Part shown: in pieces, positions 50,922 to 60,480 of the stretch
How the letters are laid out: each line of letters opens with the position of its first letter
Position numbering within the stretch: the first letter of the stretch is position 1
Source of the DNA: Paenibacillus sabuli
GTDB lineage: Bacteria; Bacillota; Bacilli; Paenibacillales; Paenibacillaceae
Assembly (NCBI RefSeq): GCF_014705605.1
Contig: NZ_JACXIZ010000008.1
Location: 1 to 64,000 of the forward strand
Direction: 5' to 3'
DNA: 64,000 nucleotides
Notes under the pieces: generated by a model
Told to the model about the DNA's origin: nothing
Database searches by the model: none
What the model saw: only the letters and a program-made list of their open reading frames with translations
Made by a program: the position numbers and the translations under genes

Positions 50922-51237
50922 TCATGCGATTTTAATCTTGATCACGGCCTTTTTCACATGGCTGGAGCCATTCAAGTGACATTTAACCTTGTGACCATCC
51001 GCAGGAAAAAAGAACATGCACAGTCCCGGCGTCGCTTTCACGATCATTATCAGGGCTGTAATCCACTACGCTGGCAAGCTCTTCGACAGGCGCCCAAAAA
51101 ATGCATTCCTCACCCAGCAGCGGCACATGCAGATCAATGTATGCCCGATGGCTTTCCCATTTCATCTCATCCGGCGCAACCGTTTCATACTCAAAAACAC
51201 TGGCGTAAATACGATCCTTGATCCTGTCAATTATCAT
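50922..51237 (-). pseudogene. YhcH/YjgK/YiaL-family gene, internally deleted and frameshifted
   Basis: The start MIIDRI behind AGGAGTCATAAT is followed directly by DRIYASVFEYETVAPDEMKWESHRAYIDLHVPLLGEECIFWAPVEELASVVDYSPDND. That is the middle of a YhcH-type cupin protein, but roughly 40 residues normally found after the start are absent; GGATC occurs on both sides of the junction (GACAGGATCAAGGATCG). The frame then shifts near 51035-51045. The C-terminus continues in another frame as TPGLCMFFFPADGHKVKC and SSHVKKAVIKIKIA to a stop at 50922. YhcH proteins act on sialic-acid-type or other sugars (anomerase-like) and often accompany sialidase/uronate loci. As written the gene is broken; a sequencing error could explain the shift but not the deletion. 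Confidence 0.75.
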
Positions 51238-51254
51238 ATTATGACTCCTGTCTT

Positions 51255-53045
51255 TTAGCTTTTGGCGTATCTGGCACTACCCTGTGAAGAATGGAAAGCA
51301 AGCGTTAGATCAGGCAGTCCCGACGCTTTCATGGCAACGCGCACGGCGGCATGTCCGCCGGGAATCACTGCCGGTGCGCACAGCGCGCCCAGCGATAGGA
51401 CGTCGCCCGCATACAATGTTGAACCGTAACCGATCATCTCGATCACATCTTCCGCCTTACAGACATAATCCTCGTATTGGGCATCCATCACCTGTTCTCC
51501 ATCAATCTCAAGGAACACGCGCATCTGCGCCAGCTCGTCCTTCGATAGAGGCGTGACCACATCGCAAGTCCTGTTGCATCCGTCGGCCCATCTGGCGTAA
51601 ATTTCCGGCATTGCGCTCTCCCTTGGAAGCGCCGGATGGATGACCTGCTGCGCGAGTCGCTTGTCTGTCACGCTAACCAAAGGAAGATAGCCGAGTATAC
51701 AGTCGGACAGCTTCTCCTTGTCTGCCCATTTGACTGTTTTCCCGATGACCACGGCGATCTCGGCGGTGACGTACAGCTCATCCTTTGCATCGGGCGAATA
51801 GGATACGCTGCTGGAAAGGGCGGACGTGACACTCCAAAGATAACGCGGGATCGGCGATACCTGACAGCCGGAAGCCAGAGCGCTTGCCTGCGTATTCGCG
51901 TACGTCATCACGAAGTTGCGTGCTTTCCCCAGATCCCACTCTTCAGCCTGCATTGGCGCAGCAAGGCTGAATTCGCGACGCTTCTCCTCTAGTTCCGCAT
52001 CATCCAGATAAGTAACCTTGTTTCGTAAAACACCCAGCTTCTCGATCTCGCATTCCACCTGAATCGTCTCGCCGCTAACCTGATGCTCCACATCAATCCC
52101 AATGCCATCCTTTCCATTTGCGCCCATATGAATGACATCGCCGGGCAGCAGCTTCATGAACGAGCTGAAATAAGCGATTGTTCGCTCAACGCCCACCAGC
52201 GTCGAACAGGTATTGGCCCGATCCCGAAGCATACCGTTCGTCCTGGAGTACAGCATCAGATCGTACGGATGTCCGACCTCGTCCTTTGTGACCAGATACG
52301 GCCCCACCGCGCAGCTGATGTCGGTGTTTTTATGGGTCCACCCATACGCCATAATGGACATCGGATCGGTATGCTTGCCCATCTCTCCGTATTTCACATT
52401 GTAATACCCGTGCGCGGTATCCGTGACCACCGTATATCCCACAACATAAGACATGGCTTCCTCCACGGGGATGTTCTTGCCCGCTTTACCGATAATTACG
52501 CCCAGCTCTGCATTAAAAGACATACTCACCTTTTGTCCCTTTGGTCTTCGGATGACGAAGGGCTCTCCATTCCCGATCGCGCTTCCCAGATGCCGCTGAT
52601 GGACCTGCGGCACAAGATTAATGTGCGGGATATTGACGTGATTGCGACTGAATCCGGGGCAGTTGCCCACGAGCCCCAGCAGAACCCTCGGTTCGGGAAC
52701 GGGGGGCAAAAGGCTCACGTCTTCTAACCGGTGAGCTGCTTTAGCGAGTACGGAAAAACCGTCTGATTGCTCGACAAATCTTTCAGTGAAGCTAACCAGT
52801 CTCCCAAGCGTGTCCATCCCTCCTTCGCCAAGCTCCAGAAACCCTTGCATCGTCAAAGGCCAGGGCTTCGGGGAGAGAAAACGCGGCACACTGAACTGGT
52901 AGCCTGACGTTTTGCTGACTGCGTAATGGATGATATCGGCTTCGGCCTTGCCGGGTTCTACCAGCAGCTCTTCGCCTGTTACCGGGTGAAGCAGCGAAAA
53001 CCCAAATCGTTCCTGACCGTCAACTAAAAAACTTGCGAGCTTCAT
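51255..53045 (-). CDS. Two-domain fumarylacetoacetate hydrolase-family protein with altered metal ligands
   Basis: This 596-residue protein is built of two FAH-type domains (about residues 1-345 and 360-596), a larger version of the HpaG-type duplication. The start at 53045 (MKLASFLVDGQERFGF) follows GGAGGTTGTACG; an open frame extends 145 codons upstream, but that is non-homologous sequence overlapping the next gene. In single-domain FAH proteins an E-x-E and a D bind metal. Here domain 1 reads FNAELGVIIG (N178, E180) with D209 in GYTVVTDT, and domain 2 reads VTAEIAVVIG (T427, E429) with GYLPLVSVT, where S458 stands in place of D. Activity may be changed or lost in one or both halves. It follows the Asp-box protein and precedes the broken yhcH gene. 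A keto-acid substrate from glycan breakdown is possible. Confidence 0.82.
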   Translation of the reverse strand: MKLASFLVDGQERFGFSLLHPVTGEELLVEPGKAEADIIHYAVSKTSGYQFSVPRFLSPKPWPLTMQGFLELGEGGMDTLGRLVSFTERFVEQSDGFSVLAKAAHRLEDVSLLPPVPEPRVLLGLVGNCPGFSRNHVNIPHINLVPQVHQRHLGSAIGNGEPFVIRRPKGQKVSMSFNAELGVIIGKAGKNIPVEEAMSYVVGYTVVTDTAHGYYNVKYGEMGKHTDPMSIMAYGWTHKNTDISCAVGPYLVTKDEVGHPYDLMLYSRTNGMLRDRANTCSTLVGVERTIAYFSSFMKLLPGDVIHMGANGKDGIGIDVEHQVSGETIQVECEIEKLGVLRNKVTYLDDAELEEKRREFSLAAPMQAEEWDLGKARNFVMTYANTQASALASGCQVSPIPRYLWSVTSALSSSVSYSPDAKDELYVTAEIAVVIGKTVKWADKEKLSDCILGYLPLVSVTDKRLAQQVIHPALPRESAMPEIYARWADGCNRTCDVVTPLSKDELAQMRVFLEIDGEQVMDAQYEDYVCKAEDVIEMIGYGSTLYAGDVLSLGALCAPAVIPGGHAAVRVAMKASGLPDLTLAFHSSQGSARYAKS

Positions 53046-53113
53046 CGTACAACCTCCAATTTTCGGGCATTCCTTTTTCAGATCCTTGCTGCAACGCCGT
53101 TGGCTTCGAAGGG

Positions 53114-56100
53114 TTACGCTGCCGCCGCTGCGCCAGCGCTTACCGTCACGGTTACCGGGTCGCACACCGTCGTGCCGGCGGCATTCGTCAGCTCGCAGCT
53201 GTACACATAGACGCCTGGCGACCGTCCGGATCGATCGGTGAAGGCCGTCTGGGCGTCGGGCGTCTGCCCGCTCAACGTCTGCGTATCGATCAGCTGCCCG
53301 TTTTCGTACAAGCGATATTGCGTTCCGTTCGTTCCCCACCACATATGCATCGTAACCCGATACTCCGCTTCTCCGCTCCAATTGTTGTGCGACAAAACCG
53401 GCTTGCCCGGCACCGCATCGGTCACGGCTACCGTCAAGGGTTCGCACGTCGACGTTCCGAACGCGTTGCTCAGCTCGCACGTATACGTATAGCTGCCGTT
53501 TGCTCTGCCTTCGAGCTGCACGGTCGCGCTCTGGGCCGCGGGCGTTTCATCCGTCAGCTGCCGCGTCTCCAGCAGCTCGCCGTTTTCAAACAAGCGGAAC
53601 GTGGTGCCGTTGTTCCCCCACCACATATTCATGGTGATCGCATAGCTGCCGTCCCGCAAGCCCGTATCGTAGCCGTTTTGGTCGGACAATACCGGCTTGC
53701 CGGGAGCAGACTCGGCGTTATTGACAACCGGTGTGGTTTCCAGAACCGATTTCTCAAATCGGACCACGCGTAATCGCTGTGCATTATGTGAAGATTTATC
53801 GTATTGCACAGAGTGTCCATAGAGCACATACAGATATTCCGCATTGATAAAAATGCTCGGATCAAGAATCTGATAGATTTGATGACCGTCTCCGTCCCCG
53901 TCTTGCGGGCCATTATGCACATGCCCGCCTGTCGAAATATTCCGGTCAACATCCCGTACGATATCCCAATCCTTGCCGTTCGTACTTTTAGCCAGTGTAA
54001 GCCGTGTGCGCGGCACAGATGCTCCTCTTGATTCCGGCGTATTGTTGACCCAGACCATATACCAGGTTCCCGGATTTTGCGGATCCTCAAAAACATTAAA
54101 GGAATTTACACCCGTCGGCAAATAGGGAACGGTACTAAATTCACCCCATGTAACGCCGTAATCAACGGATTCCGAGTAACCGATATATCCCTCGGAATTA
54201 AGCTTGGAAAAATAAAGCCGCAACGAGCCGTCCGAGCAGCTTACGATTTTTCCTTCCATTTGCATATATTTATCCGTTGCCAGATTGTAAATATCCGCTA
54301 CCAGGTCCTTCGTACTCGTCTGAGACGCCGTCCAGGTATTGCCTTCATCGTCACTGTAGTAAACGACAGTATGTCCCGATCCCAGAACATTCGTAGTCGG
54401 CGATTTGAAATTTCGAAACCCTACCGGAACCAGAATTCGCATTGTGCCATCCGGCAGCTCGATTTCATTTATTCCATTTACATGAACAATGGGGATCAAC
54501 CTCCCGGCAGACGTCCAAAGATCCGCATCGTCCACCACTTGCCCGCGATTTTCCCATGTCTTCATATCCGGAGAAGCTTTGGCGATAAAATCATCGCCTA
54601 TTTGGATATAAGTACCACTTTTCAGTTGCATGAGGACCCTGTAGCTTCCCGAATGATTCAAGCCGCTGTATTCGGTGCTGATCTGCCAGGTTTCGCCTTC
54701 ATCAGTGGAGACGTATTGCTGGGTATTCCCGGCCGCCAGAATCAGCCTGTCGCCAGATTGCTCGATATCGCCGTGCGTTGCATATCTATTTTCGTCCACC
54801 GTATACTCGATGACCCCATCTGTAACCGCTCCGCCATTCGGGAAAGTAAGATGGATGTCATCCACAAGCATAACAGCGTTGTCGGCATACAGACCGCTTC
54901 TGCCATACCAATCCCCATCGCCGTCGATCTCATTCTGAAGCGACAGGACTGTATTTCCGTCAATGCTTAGTTCAGCGTCATGATCCAGCAATGTCAGTTC
55001 AACGTTGTAATACGCATTTGTATTCAACGTATAGGCTGCGCTGTCGAACCGCTTGGTTTCATAATCCGGTCCCCGGCTGTATTCGACATACCACTTTGAC
55101 GCAGCAACGTCATACCCCGCTTTCAGGTAAGCGCCGCCCATCACATATCTGGCAAGCAATCCAAAATTGGCGTTCGCTCCGAAATCTTTTGCCAGGATTT
55201 TCGCGCGAATCGTTGGATTCATCTCAAAGCCATGCAGCCAGGTGTGGCTATAGCCCGATGCGGTCGTGTTCCCATAAACCTTCGAATCGTTCTCATCCAT
55301 TACAATCCAATGATCAGAAGCGGGCGGCTCGATCCAGTGGCTTGGGCTTTCCCCGACCGTTTCCTCCTCAAAGGTATCGTGATACGCGGTTTCATTCGTT
55401 TGTTCAGGCTCCTCCTGAACGCCTCTTAGCAGGATATTGTCGAAATACCCATCGCCGGTCGTACGCAATGCCGTATACCCGTAATCGGATATCGTATCAA
55501 ATTCCTCTTCCGTATACGTAAGAATTTGAACGTCATTGAAGTAGACGATCAGTGAATGCGTCTGCCTGTCGACATTTACTCTTAAATTATGCCAGTGATC
55601 CTTTATATCGCTTTCGCTCAACCCTAATGCGGCAATTTCAGTAACCGGCAAGCTTTTGGCGACGATATAAGATTTATTTGTGCTATTTTTCTCCGTATAT
55701 TTATTGATAATGACCTCATACGCATTATGACTCGATTGCTGCCTGGTGGTAAACCGCACTAAATACGTCGTTTCCGCGTACAAACCAACAAAAAAACCGG
55801 CGTACGCATTTTCGTTTAATTTGATGTCCCCTTGTATGCTTGCGATTTCAGACATCGCAGTGCTTATTCCCGCGGTGTTATTTTTATTCGTTCCGTCCGC
55901 TCTCTTATTGTCCGAATAAATCGCACCGTCCTTCAGTACCCAGGGACTATAGAACTCATCCATGTCATACCGATACGTGTATTTGCCGCTATCGATAAAA
56001 TCGTCATAGAGAAGGACGTCATACTCCGATAAATGAGGATATTGCAACTCTTCCATTTTCTTAAGCATCAAAAACATTTTGTTGCGAAGCGCCGCCGAAT

Positions 56101-57709
56101 CGTGACCGGCAGCCGCATACAAGGCCATATCCGTTGCCGTAAACTCCATAAATTGAGCCTTCAGCTCACGGATCATCGGACTGTCTGCGAGTGTTAAGCT
56201 GTCTATTGTCACTGACAGGACTTCATCCGCAATCGCCTTGACCTCCAGGCGACGGTCCGTCACCATAACGGGCAATTCAGCAGTCGCACCCTCGTACGAC
56301 ACAGTGATGATCTGATTTCCCGGTTGATCCGGATCGTAGCCCGACAACATCTCAATGGCAAGGGGAATGGTTACGCCAGGCTTCTGACTACCATACGATA
56401 CGAACAAAGATAATTCCTCGACATTTAGGGGGTGTCCCAAGGCTGCTTGTAATACCCCGTCAGCGGGCAGTCCCAGAACGTCCAATGACGAAACGACATA
56501 GCTGCCCCAATCCTCGCATGGCTCTACGAGAAAATCGTCAGCCATGCCGGTGACGCTGATGGCCATAACGCCCGCCTTGCCCGGACTTTTCGTCATGTCG
56601 TCAATGGTGTACACGACCTGGCCGTCTACAAGGAAACGCGCGCGGCTACCGTAAAAGTCCATCCGTAGCGTGACCTCTTCACCAAGCTGATACCGCCTGT
56701 CATTCGCACCGTTCAAGGCAACGAGTGTCGTATTATTCCGCAGCCGCACGACCTGCTCCGTGCCGCCTCCTGGCAAGGACATCACGGTTAAAAACAAATC
56801 ATACCCATTTTGCGCTCCAGTAGCTGCGGAAGGATTATACGCCGTTATGCCTACCCGGCTCAATGTCGTGCCGCTATCGAGAGCCACTTTGGCGGAAACC
56901 GAGTAATTGCTCCAGGAATCGGAACCCGCAACAAAATTCGCGAAGCCGCTCGTTGTTGCAAAGGCGTACGTTCCATTTTCAACCTTGTGCGTGGTGTTGT
57001 CGGGCGCTGTTGTCCAGCCGCTCAAGGCGTCAGACGAAAAATCATCCGCGAAATAAGTCGGTGGCTCGCCCCAATCCTCGGATGGCTCTACGAGAAAATC
57101 GTCAGCCGTGCCGGTGACGTTGAAGGCCATCACGCCGGCCTTCCCCGGATTTTTCGTCATGTCGTCAATGGTGTACACAACCTGGCCGTCTACAAGGAAA
57201 CGCACGCGGTTGCCGAAAAAGTCCATTCGCAGCGCGACCTCTTCGCCGAGCTGATAGCGCCTGTCGTTCGCGCCGTTCAAGGTCACGAGCGTCGTATTAT
57301 TCCGCAGCCGCACGACCTGCTCCGTGCCGCCTCCGGACGCGGGCATCACGGCCAAAAACAGATCGTAACCATCCAGCGTTCCCGTAGCTGCGGAGGGATT
57401 ATACGCCGTTATGCCTAGCCGGCTCGATGTCGTGCCGCTATCGAGAGCTACTTTGGCGGAAACGGAGTAATTGCTCCAGGAATCGGAGCCTGCGACAAAA
57501 TTCACGAAGCTGTTCGTTGTGGCAAAGGTGTACCGCTCGTTCTCAACCCTGTGTGTGGTGGTAGTGGGTGCCGTTGTCCAACCGCTTAAGGTGATTGAGG
57601 AAAAATCATCTGAAAAATAAGGCGATGCTTCCGGAAGCTCTTCCGCATGGACAGAGTAAGCGATTCCAAAAAATAAGGATAATACGAACATCCATTTGTG
57701 TATTCTCAT
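53114..57709 (-). CDS. Large secreted multidomain Asp-box (BNR/sialidase-like) protein
   Basis: This 1531-residue protein has a signal peptide (MRIHKWMFVLSLFFGIAYSVHAEE, likely cleavage after HA). Next are two near-identical beta-sandwich modules (about residues 31-218 and 219-402), a bacterial Ig-like segment (about 405-490) and a helical FIVAR-like stretch (DSPMIRELKAQFMEF, about 500-555). Two concanavalin/LamG-like modules follow (about 560-765 and 780-975). A six-bladed-propeller region has Asp boxes (STDEGETW, SDDEGNTW, SVDYGVTW; about 980-1330). Two C-terminal FnIII-like modules of the chitinase-associated type (YAITMNMWWGNNGT and YRVTMHMWWGTNGTQYRLYENGQLID) end it. It lacks a sortase motif, so it is secreted or loosely attached. 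The start at 57709 follows AGGAGTGTTCTGGAAA. A sialidase or other exo-glycosidase/lyase activity on an external polymer is inferred. Confidence 0.85.
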   Translation of the reverse strand: MRIHKWMFVLSLFFGIAYSVHAEELPEASPYFSDDFSSITLSGWTTAPTTTTHRVENERYTFATTNSFVNFVAGSDSWSNYSVSAKVALDSGTTSSRLGITAYNPSAATGTLDGYDLFLAVMPASGGGTEQVVRLRNNTTLVTLNGANDRRYQLGEEVALRMDFFGNRVRFLVDGQVVYTIDDMTKNPGKAGVMAFNVTGTADDFLVEPSEDWGEPPTYFADDFSSDALSGWTTAPDNTTHKVENGTYAFATTSGFANFVAGSDSWSNYSVSAKVALDSGTTLSRVGITAYNPSAATGAQNGYDLFLTVMSLPGGGTEQVVRLRNNTTLVALNGANDRRYQLGEEVTLRMDFYGSRARFLVDGQVVYTIDDMTKSPGKAGVMAISVTGMADDFLVEPCEDWGSYVVSSLDVLGLPADGVLQAALGHPLNVEELSLFVSYGSQKPGVTIPLAIEMLSGYDPDQPGNQIITVSYEGATAELPVMVTDRRLEVKAIADEVLSVTIDSLTLADSPMIRELKAQFMEFTATDMALYAAAGHDSAALRNKMFLMLKKMEELQYPHLSEYDVLLYDDFIDSGKYTYRYDMDEFYSPWVLKDGAIYSDNKRADGTNKNNTAGISTAMSEIASIQGDIKLNENAYAGFFVGLYAETTYLVRFTTRQQSSHNAYEVIINKYTEKNSTNKSYIVAKSLPVTEIAALGLSESDIKDHWHNLRVNVDRQTHSLIVYFNDVQILTYTEEEFDTISDYGYTALRTTGDGYFDNILLRGVQEEPEQTNETAYHDTFEEETVGESPSHWIEPPASDHWIVMDENDSKVYGNTTASGYSHTWLHGFEMNPTIRAKILAKDFGANANFGLLARYVMGGAYLKAGYDVAASKWYVEYSRGPDYETKRFDSAAYTLNTNAYYNVELTLLDHDAELSIDGNTVLSLQNEIDGDGDWYGRSGLYADNAVMLVDDIHLTFPNGGAVTDGVIEYTVDENRYATHGDIEQSGDRLILAAGNTQQYVSTDEGETWQISTEYSGLNHSGSYRVLMQLKSGTYIQIGDDFIAKASPDMKTWENRGQVVDDADLWTSAGRLIPIVHVNGINEIELPDGTMRILVPVGFRNFKSPTTNVLGSGHTVVYYSDDEGNTWTASQTSTKDLVADIYNLATDKYMQMEGKIVSCSDGSLRLYFSKLNSEGYIGYSESVDYGVTWGEFSTVPYLPTGVNSFNVFEDPQNPGTWYMVWVNNTPESRGASVPRTRLTLAKSTNGKDWDIVRDVDRNISTGGHVHNGPQDGDGDGHQIYQILDPSIFINAEYLYVLYGHSVQYDKSSHNAQRLRVVRFEKSVLETTPVVNNAESAPGKPVLSDQNGYDTGLRDGSYAITMNMWWGNNGTTFRLFENGELLETRQLTDETPAAQSATVQLEGRANGSYTYTCELSNAFGTSTCEPLTVAVTDAVPGKPVLSHNNWSGEAEYRVTMHMWWGTNGTQYRLYENGQLIDTQTLSGQTPDAQTAFTDRSGRSPGVYVYSCELTNAAGTTVCDPVTVTVSAGAAAAA
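56504..57619 (-). repeat. 564-bp in-frame tandem duplication inside the Asp-box gene
   Basis: Two adjacent blocks (57619-57056 and 57055-56504) encode modules of 188 and 184 residues that align without gaps. Shared stretches include FVAGSDSWSNYSVSAKVALD, QVVRLRNNTTLV and GQVVYTIDDMTK. DNA identity is also high, so the duplication is recent or kept similar by gene conversion. Confidence 0.9.
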
Positions 57710-57738
57710 TTTCCAGAACACTCCTTTCTGATCTGGTG

Positions 57739-57778
57739 TGGCAAAAACAGATAGACTTCACACTATCTGCTTTTGCCA
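57739..57778 (-). promoter_or_regulatory. Intercistronic hairpin between binding-protein and Asp-box genes
   Basis: TGGCAAAAACAGATAG (57739-57754) pairs with CTATCTGCTTTTGCCA (57763-57778) with one mismatch around an 8-base loop. It lies between the binding-protein stop (57794) and the Asp-box start (57709). It could be a partial terminator or stabiliser giving more binding protein than enzyme; no T-run follows. Confidence 0.6.
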
Positions 57779-57793
57779 TCTGGTCATTCAAGT

Positions 57794-59482
57794 TTAATTT
57801 GACATATAGTTATCGTAGGTTTTTTGCATAATGGCAGTTAATTCGTCTACCCTCATGGATTGCAAGGAGCTCAAATAACCGTCCCATTCTTGATCGATAT
57901 CGGATTGCCCCGTGACCCAGGAGGCTCTGAACTTGCTCACCGTATTGAAAATATCCGTTCGCATTTCATTGAGCTTGGTCGCATCTTCCGGATCCAAATA
58001 AGGGCGCGGCCATACTTCACTATTGATGACGCCAGCTTCATCATATAATGCGTAGGTTTGTCCTTTGAGTTGATCAGTCGCGCTCATCTCTATCTTTCCA
58101 CTCATATAATCCGACTCCAGCACGGCCCCTGGAAGGTTGTTGGAAAAGTAGTTTCTGAAGGGACTTGGAATATTCGCCAGTTCCGTAGCAGGTATGGTGT
58201 TAACCTTATATACGCCGTTGTCCAAAGTAAGCCTCGGGTCTTCATTTGCGACTCCGTTATAAGCTTCCAGCAAATTTTCCATCAGGTAAAACTGATCAAT
58301 GAAAGCCATCAGGATCTCCGGGTTTTTGCTATTGCTTGTCAGCTCAAACTGGCCTTTGCTTCCGGTTAAATAAGCCGGATTCAAATAGAATTTCGGTTGG
58401 TATCCCTCCACAACCGGGGGCAAAATGGCAATGTACTGATCGGCGAAATTCCCCGCGGCATTCTTCGCCGTGATGATCCCGTATTTGGCTGCGCCGGCAT
58501 CGTTTTGAATCGCGCTAAACGTCTGAGGCGAGCCTGTAAAATACTCATTCCACAACCATTTATTTTCGTACCATTTTTGCATCGTTTTGATATAAGCCTT
58601 GTACTCCTCCGTCGTAGGAGCGAAAATAACGTTTCCATCTTTCACGAATACAAAATTTTCAAATGTACTGTCTTTTGTAGGTATGCCCCACAAGGAGAGC
58701 CAGGCTTCCAGGTGTTCGAACCCGGCTCCTGTGCGGGCCAGGAGCGGAATTTCATCCGCCGGATCGCCGTTTCCATTTGCGTCCTCCGTGGCAAAGGCTG
58801 CCATCACATTTTCGAGCTCTTCTAGTGTCGTCGGTACAGATAATTCAAGATTATCCAACCACACTTTATTGATCCAGATAGGACTTTCCAAATAATTTCC
58901 AGGAATCTGATTTATATAGGGCAGAGAGTAAATATTGCCATCCGGCGATGTAATTCCTTTTAAAATGTCAGGATTTTCTCCGATAACTCTGCTGTTGAAT
59001 ACAGGCATAATCTTCGGATCATTCAGGTACTGGTTCATCGCTACCAAATACCCTTCTTTCGCGTACAGGGCTAAAAAGGTTTCATTCATGGCAGATGCGC
59101 CCATAATCGCATCCGGAGCGTCTTCCGTACCTAATAGTACATTCAACTTTTCAATGGCGCCCGCCGCATCCGCGCCTAAGCTGATATAGTTGATATTTAC
59201 GTTCGTTTTTTCTGACAGCTTCTTAAAGAACCCGGTCTCCTCCGGGTTTTGGCCATCCGTGCCGTTCACACCTGCAATTGTAAATGTGACGGCTTCCGGA
59301 AGCGGAAAGGTAATGCCCTCCGTCTCTGTTGTCGCGTCTGCGGGTGCGCTTGGTGCTGGCGTTGAGCTGTCGCCTTCTGTTGAACCGTTGCCGTTCGAAT
59401 TTTCGGAGCAGGCTGCCATTGACAGCGCAATTGCCAGAGACAGGACCAGCGTTAAAAATCCTTTCATTTGTTTACTGCCCAT
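57794..59482 (-). CDS. LplA-type ABC sugar transporter substrate-binding lipoprotein (III)
   Basis: This 562-residue exported lipoprotein starts at 59482 (MGSKQMKGFLTLVLSLAIALSMAACSENSNG, lipobox MAAC at about residues 22-25) behind TTAGGAGGGTTTATTCA; the frame upstream of this ATG is not used. A Ser/Pro/Ala-rich linker precedes the solute-binding fold (VTFTIAGVNGTDGQNPEETGFFKKLSEKTNVNINYISLG, LGTEDAPDAIMGA). A calcium-loop-like ANGNGDPADEIPLL is also found. It is encoded after its two permeases and before the Asp-box protein, so it probably captures oligosaccharides that the secreted enzyme releases. Confidence 0.93.
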   Translation of the reverse strand: MGSKQMKGFLTLVLSLAIALSMAACSENSNGNGSTEGDSSTPAPSAPADATTETEGITFPLPEAVTFTIAGVNGTDGQNPEETGFFKKLSEKTNVNINYISLGADAAGAIEKLNVLLGTEDAPDAIMGASAMNETFLALYAKEGYLVAMNQYLNDPKIMPVFNSRVIGENPDILKGITSPDGNIYSLPYINQIPGNYLESPIWINKVWLDNLELSVPTTLEELENVMAAFATEDANGNGDPADEIPLLARTGAGFEHLEAWLSLWGIPTKDSTFENFVFVKDGNVIFAPTTEEYKAYIKTMQKWYENKWLWNEYFTGSPQTFSAIQNDAGAAKYGIITAKNAAGNFADQYIAILPPVVEGYQPKFYLNPAYLTGSKGQFELTSNSKNPEILMAFIDQFYLMENLLEAYNGVANEDPRLTLDNGVYKVNTIPATELANIPSPFRNYFSNNLPGAVLESDYMSGKIEMSATDQLKGQTYALYDEAGVINSEVWPRPYLDPEDATKLNEMRTDIFNTVSKFRASWVTGQSDIDQEWDGYLSSLQSMRVDELTAIMQKTYDNYMSN

Positions 59483-59551
59483 TGAATAAACCCTCCTAAA
59501 AGCATTTTTTCCCGTGCTCCGTCTAAGCAACACGATCAAACCGAATCACCT

Positions 59552-60466
59552 TCAGCCTTTTACTGCGCCTAACATAACGCCTTGTATCAGATATCTCTGC
59601 AGAAACGGATACAAAATGATCATTGGAAGTGCACCTACAAACACTACGGCGTATTTCATCAGTGAGTTCTCCATGAGCAATTGATAAGCTTCCTCACTTG
59701 GCATGACCTCAAGCAGTGTTGTATCCAAAGTAGCGGCCATTTGCGCGATGACGATCGTTAATGGCTGTAAGTCAGGGGTTCTAATGTAGATTAATGGTGT
59801 GAAGTAATCATTCCAATGGCCCAGAGCATAATAGAGTAAGATAACCGCAATCATCGCTTTGGACAAGGGCAGAGCAAACCGGAAAAAAAACTGGAATTTG
59901 CTGGCCCCGTCTACAATGGCCGCTTCATAAATGCTTTCCGGTATGCCGCCCTCAAAAAAGCTTTTCGCGATGAGCAGATTGAATGCGGACACGGCGCCGG
60001 GGATGACCAGCGCCCACATCGTGTCCACCATGTTCAGCGATCTGACCAGCATGAAGCTCGGAATTAGCCCTCCGCTGAAGACCATCGTAAAAATGAAGAA
60101 CACACTGAAAACCGCGCGTCCCGGAAGCGCTTTTCTGGACAAGGCAAAGGCAGCCGGCAAGGTCACCGCAAGATTAATAAATGTACCCACTGAGGTATAA
60201 ATAATACTGTTCAGGTACCCCGTCCATACTTTAGGCGTATGCAGAAGCTTTTCATAGGCTTCCGTGTTCAGCCCGCTAGGCAATAGAAATACACGCCCCC
60301 GAAAAATATCCGAAGGATTGCTTACGGAAGCGATCAGAACAAACCAAAGCGGATATAGCGCCATTACCCCTAAAATCAGTAAAATTATTTTTACTGTAAG
60401 ATCAAAAATACGATCATCTAAACCTGAGTATAGCTTGTGATTTCTTTTCAAAGATGTAGCTTTCAT
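59552..60466 (-). CDS. YtcP/LplC-type ABC sugar transporter permease
   Basis: This 304-residue permease starts MKATSLKRNHKLYSGLDDRIFDLTVKIILLILGVMALYPLWFVLIAS, with about six membrane segments. The EAA loop is YEAAIVDGASKFQFFFRFALPLSKAM and the C-terminus LQRYLIQGVMLGAVKG. GGGAGGTGATCGC precedes the ATG. It lies 14 bases after its LplB-type partner. No ATPase gene is nearby. Confidence 0.95.
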   Translation of the reverse strand: MKATSLKRNHKLYSGLDDRIFDLTVKIILLILGVMALYPLWFVLIASVSNPSDIFRGRVFLLPSGLNTEAYEKLLHTPKVWTGYLNSIIYTSVGTFINLAVTLPAAFALSRKALPGRAVFSVFFIFTMVFSGGLIPSFMLVRSLNMVDTMWALVIPGAVSAFNLLIAKSFFEGGIPESIYEAAIVDGASKFQFFFRFALPLSKAMIAVILLYYALGHWNDYFTPLIYIRTPDLQPLTIVIAQMAATLDTTLLEVMPSEEAYQLLMENSLMKYAVVFVGALPMIILYPFLQRYLIQGVMLGAVKG

Positions 60467-60480
60467 GCGATCACCTCCCG

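Noticed and set aside
53046-53480. Upstream extension of the two-domain FAH protein
   Set aside because: The added residues overlap the 3' end of the Asp-box gene and have no FAH similarity; ATG 53045 follows GGAGG.
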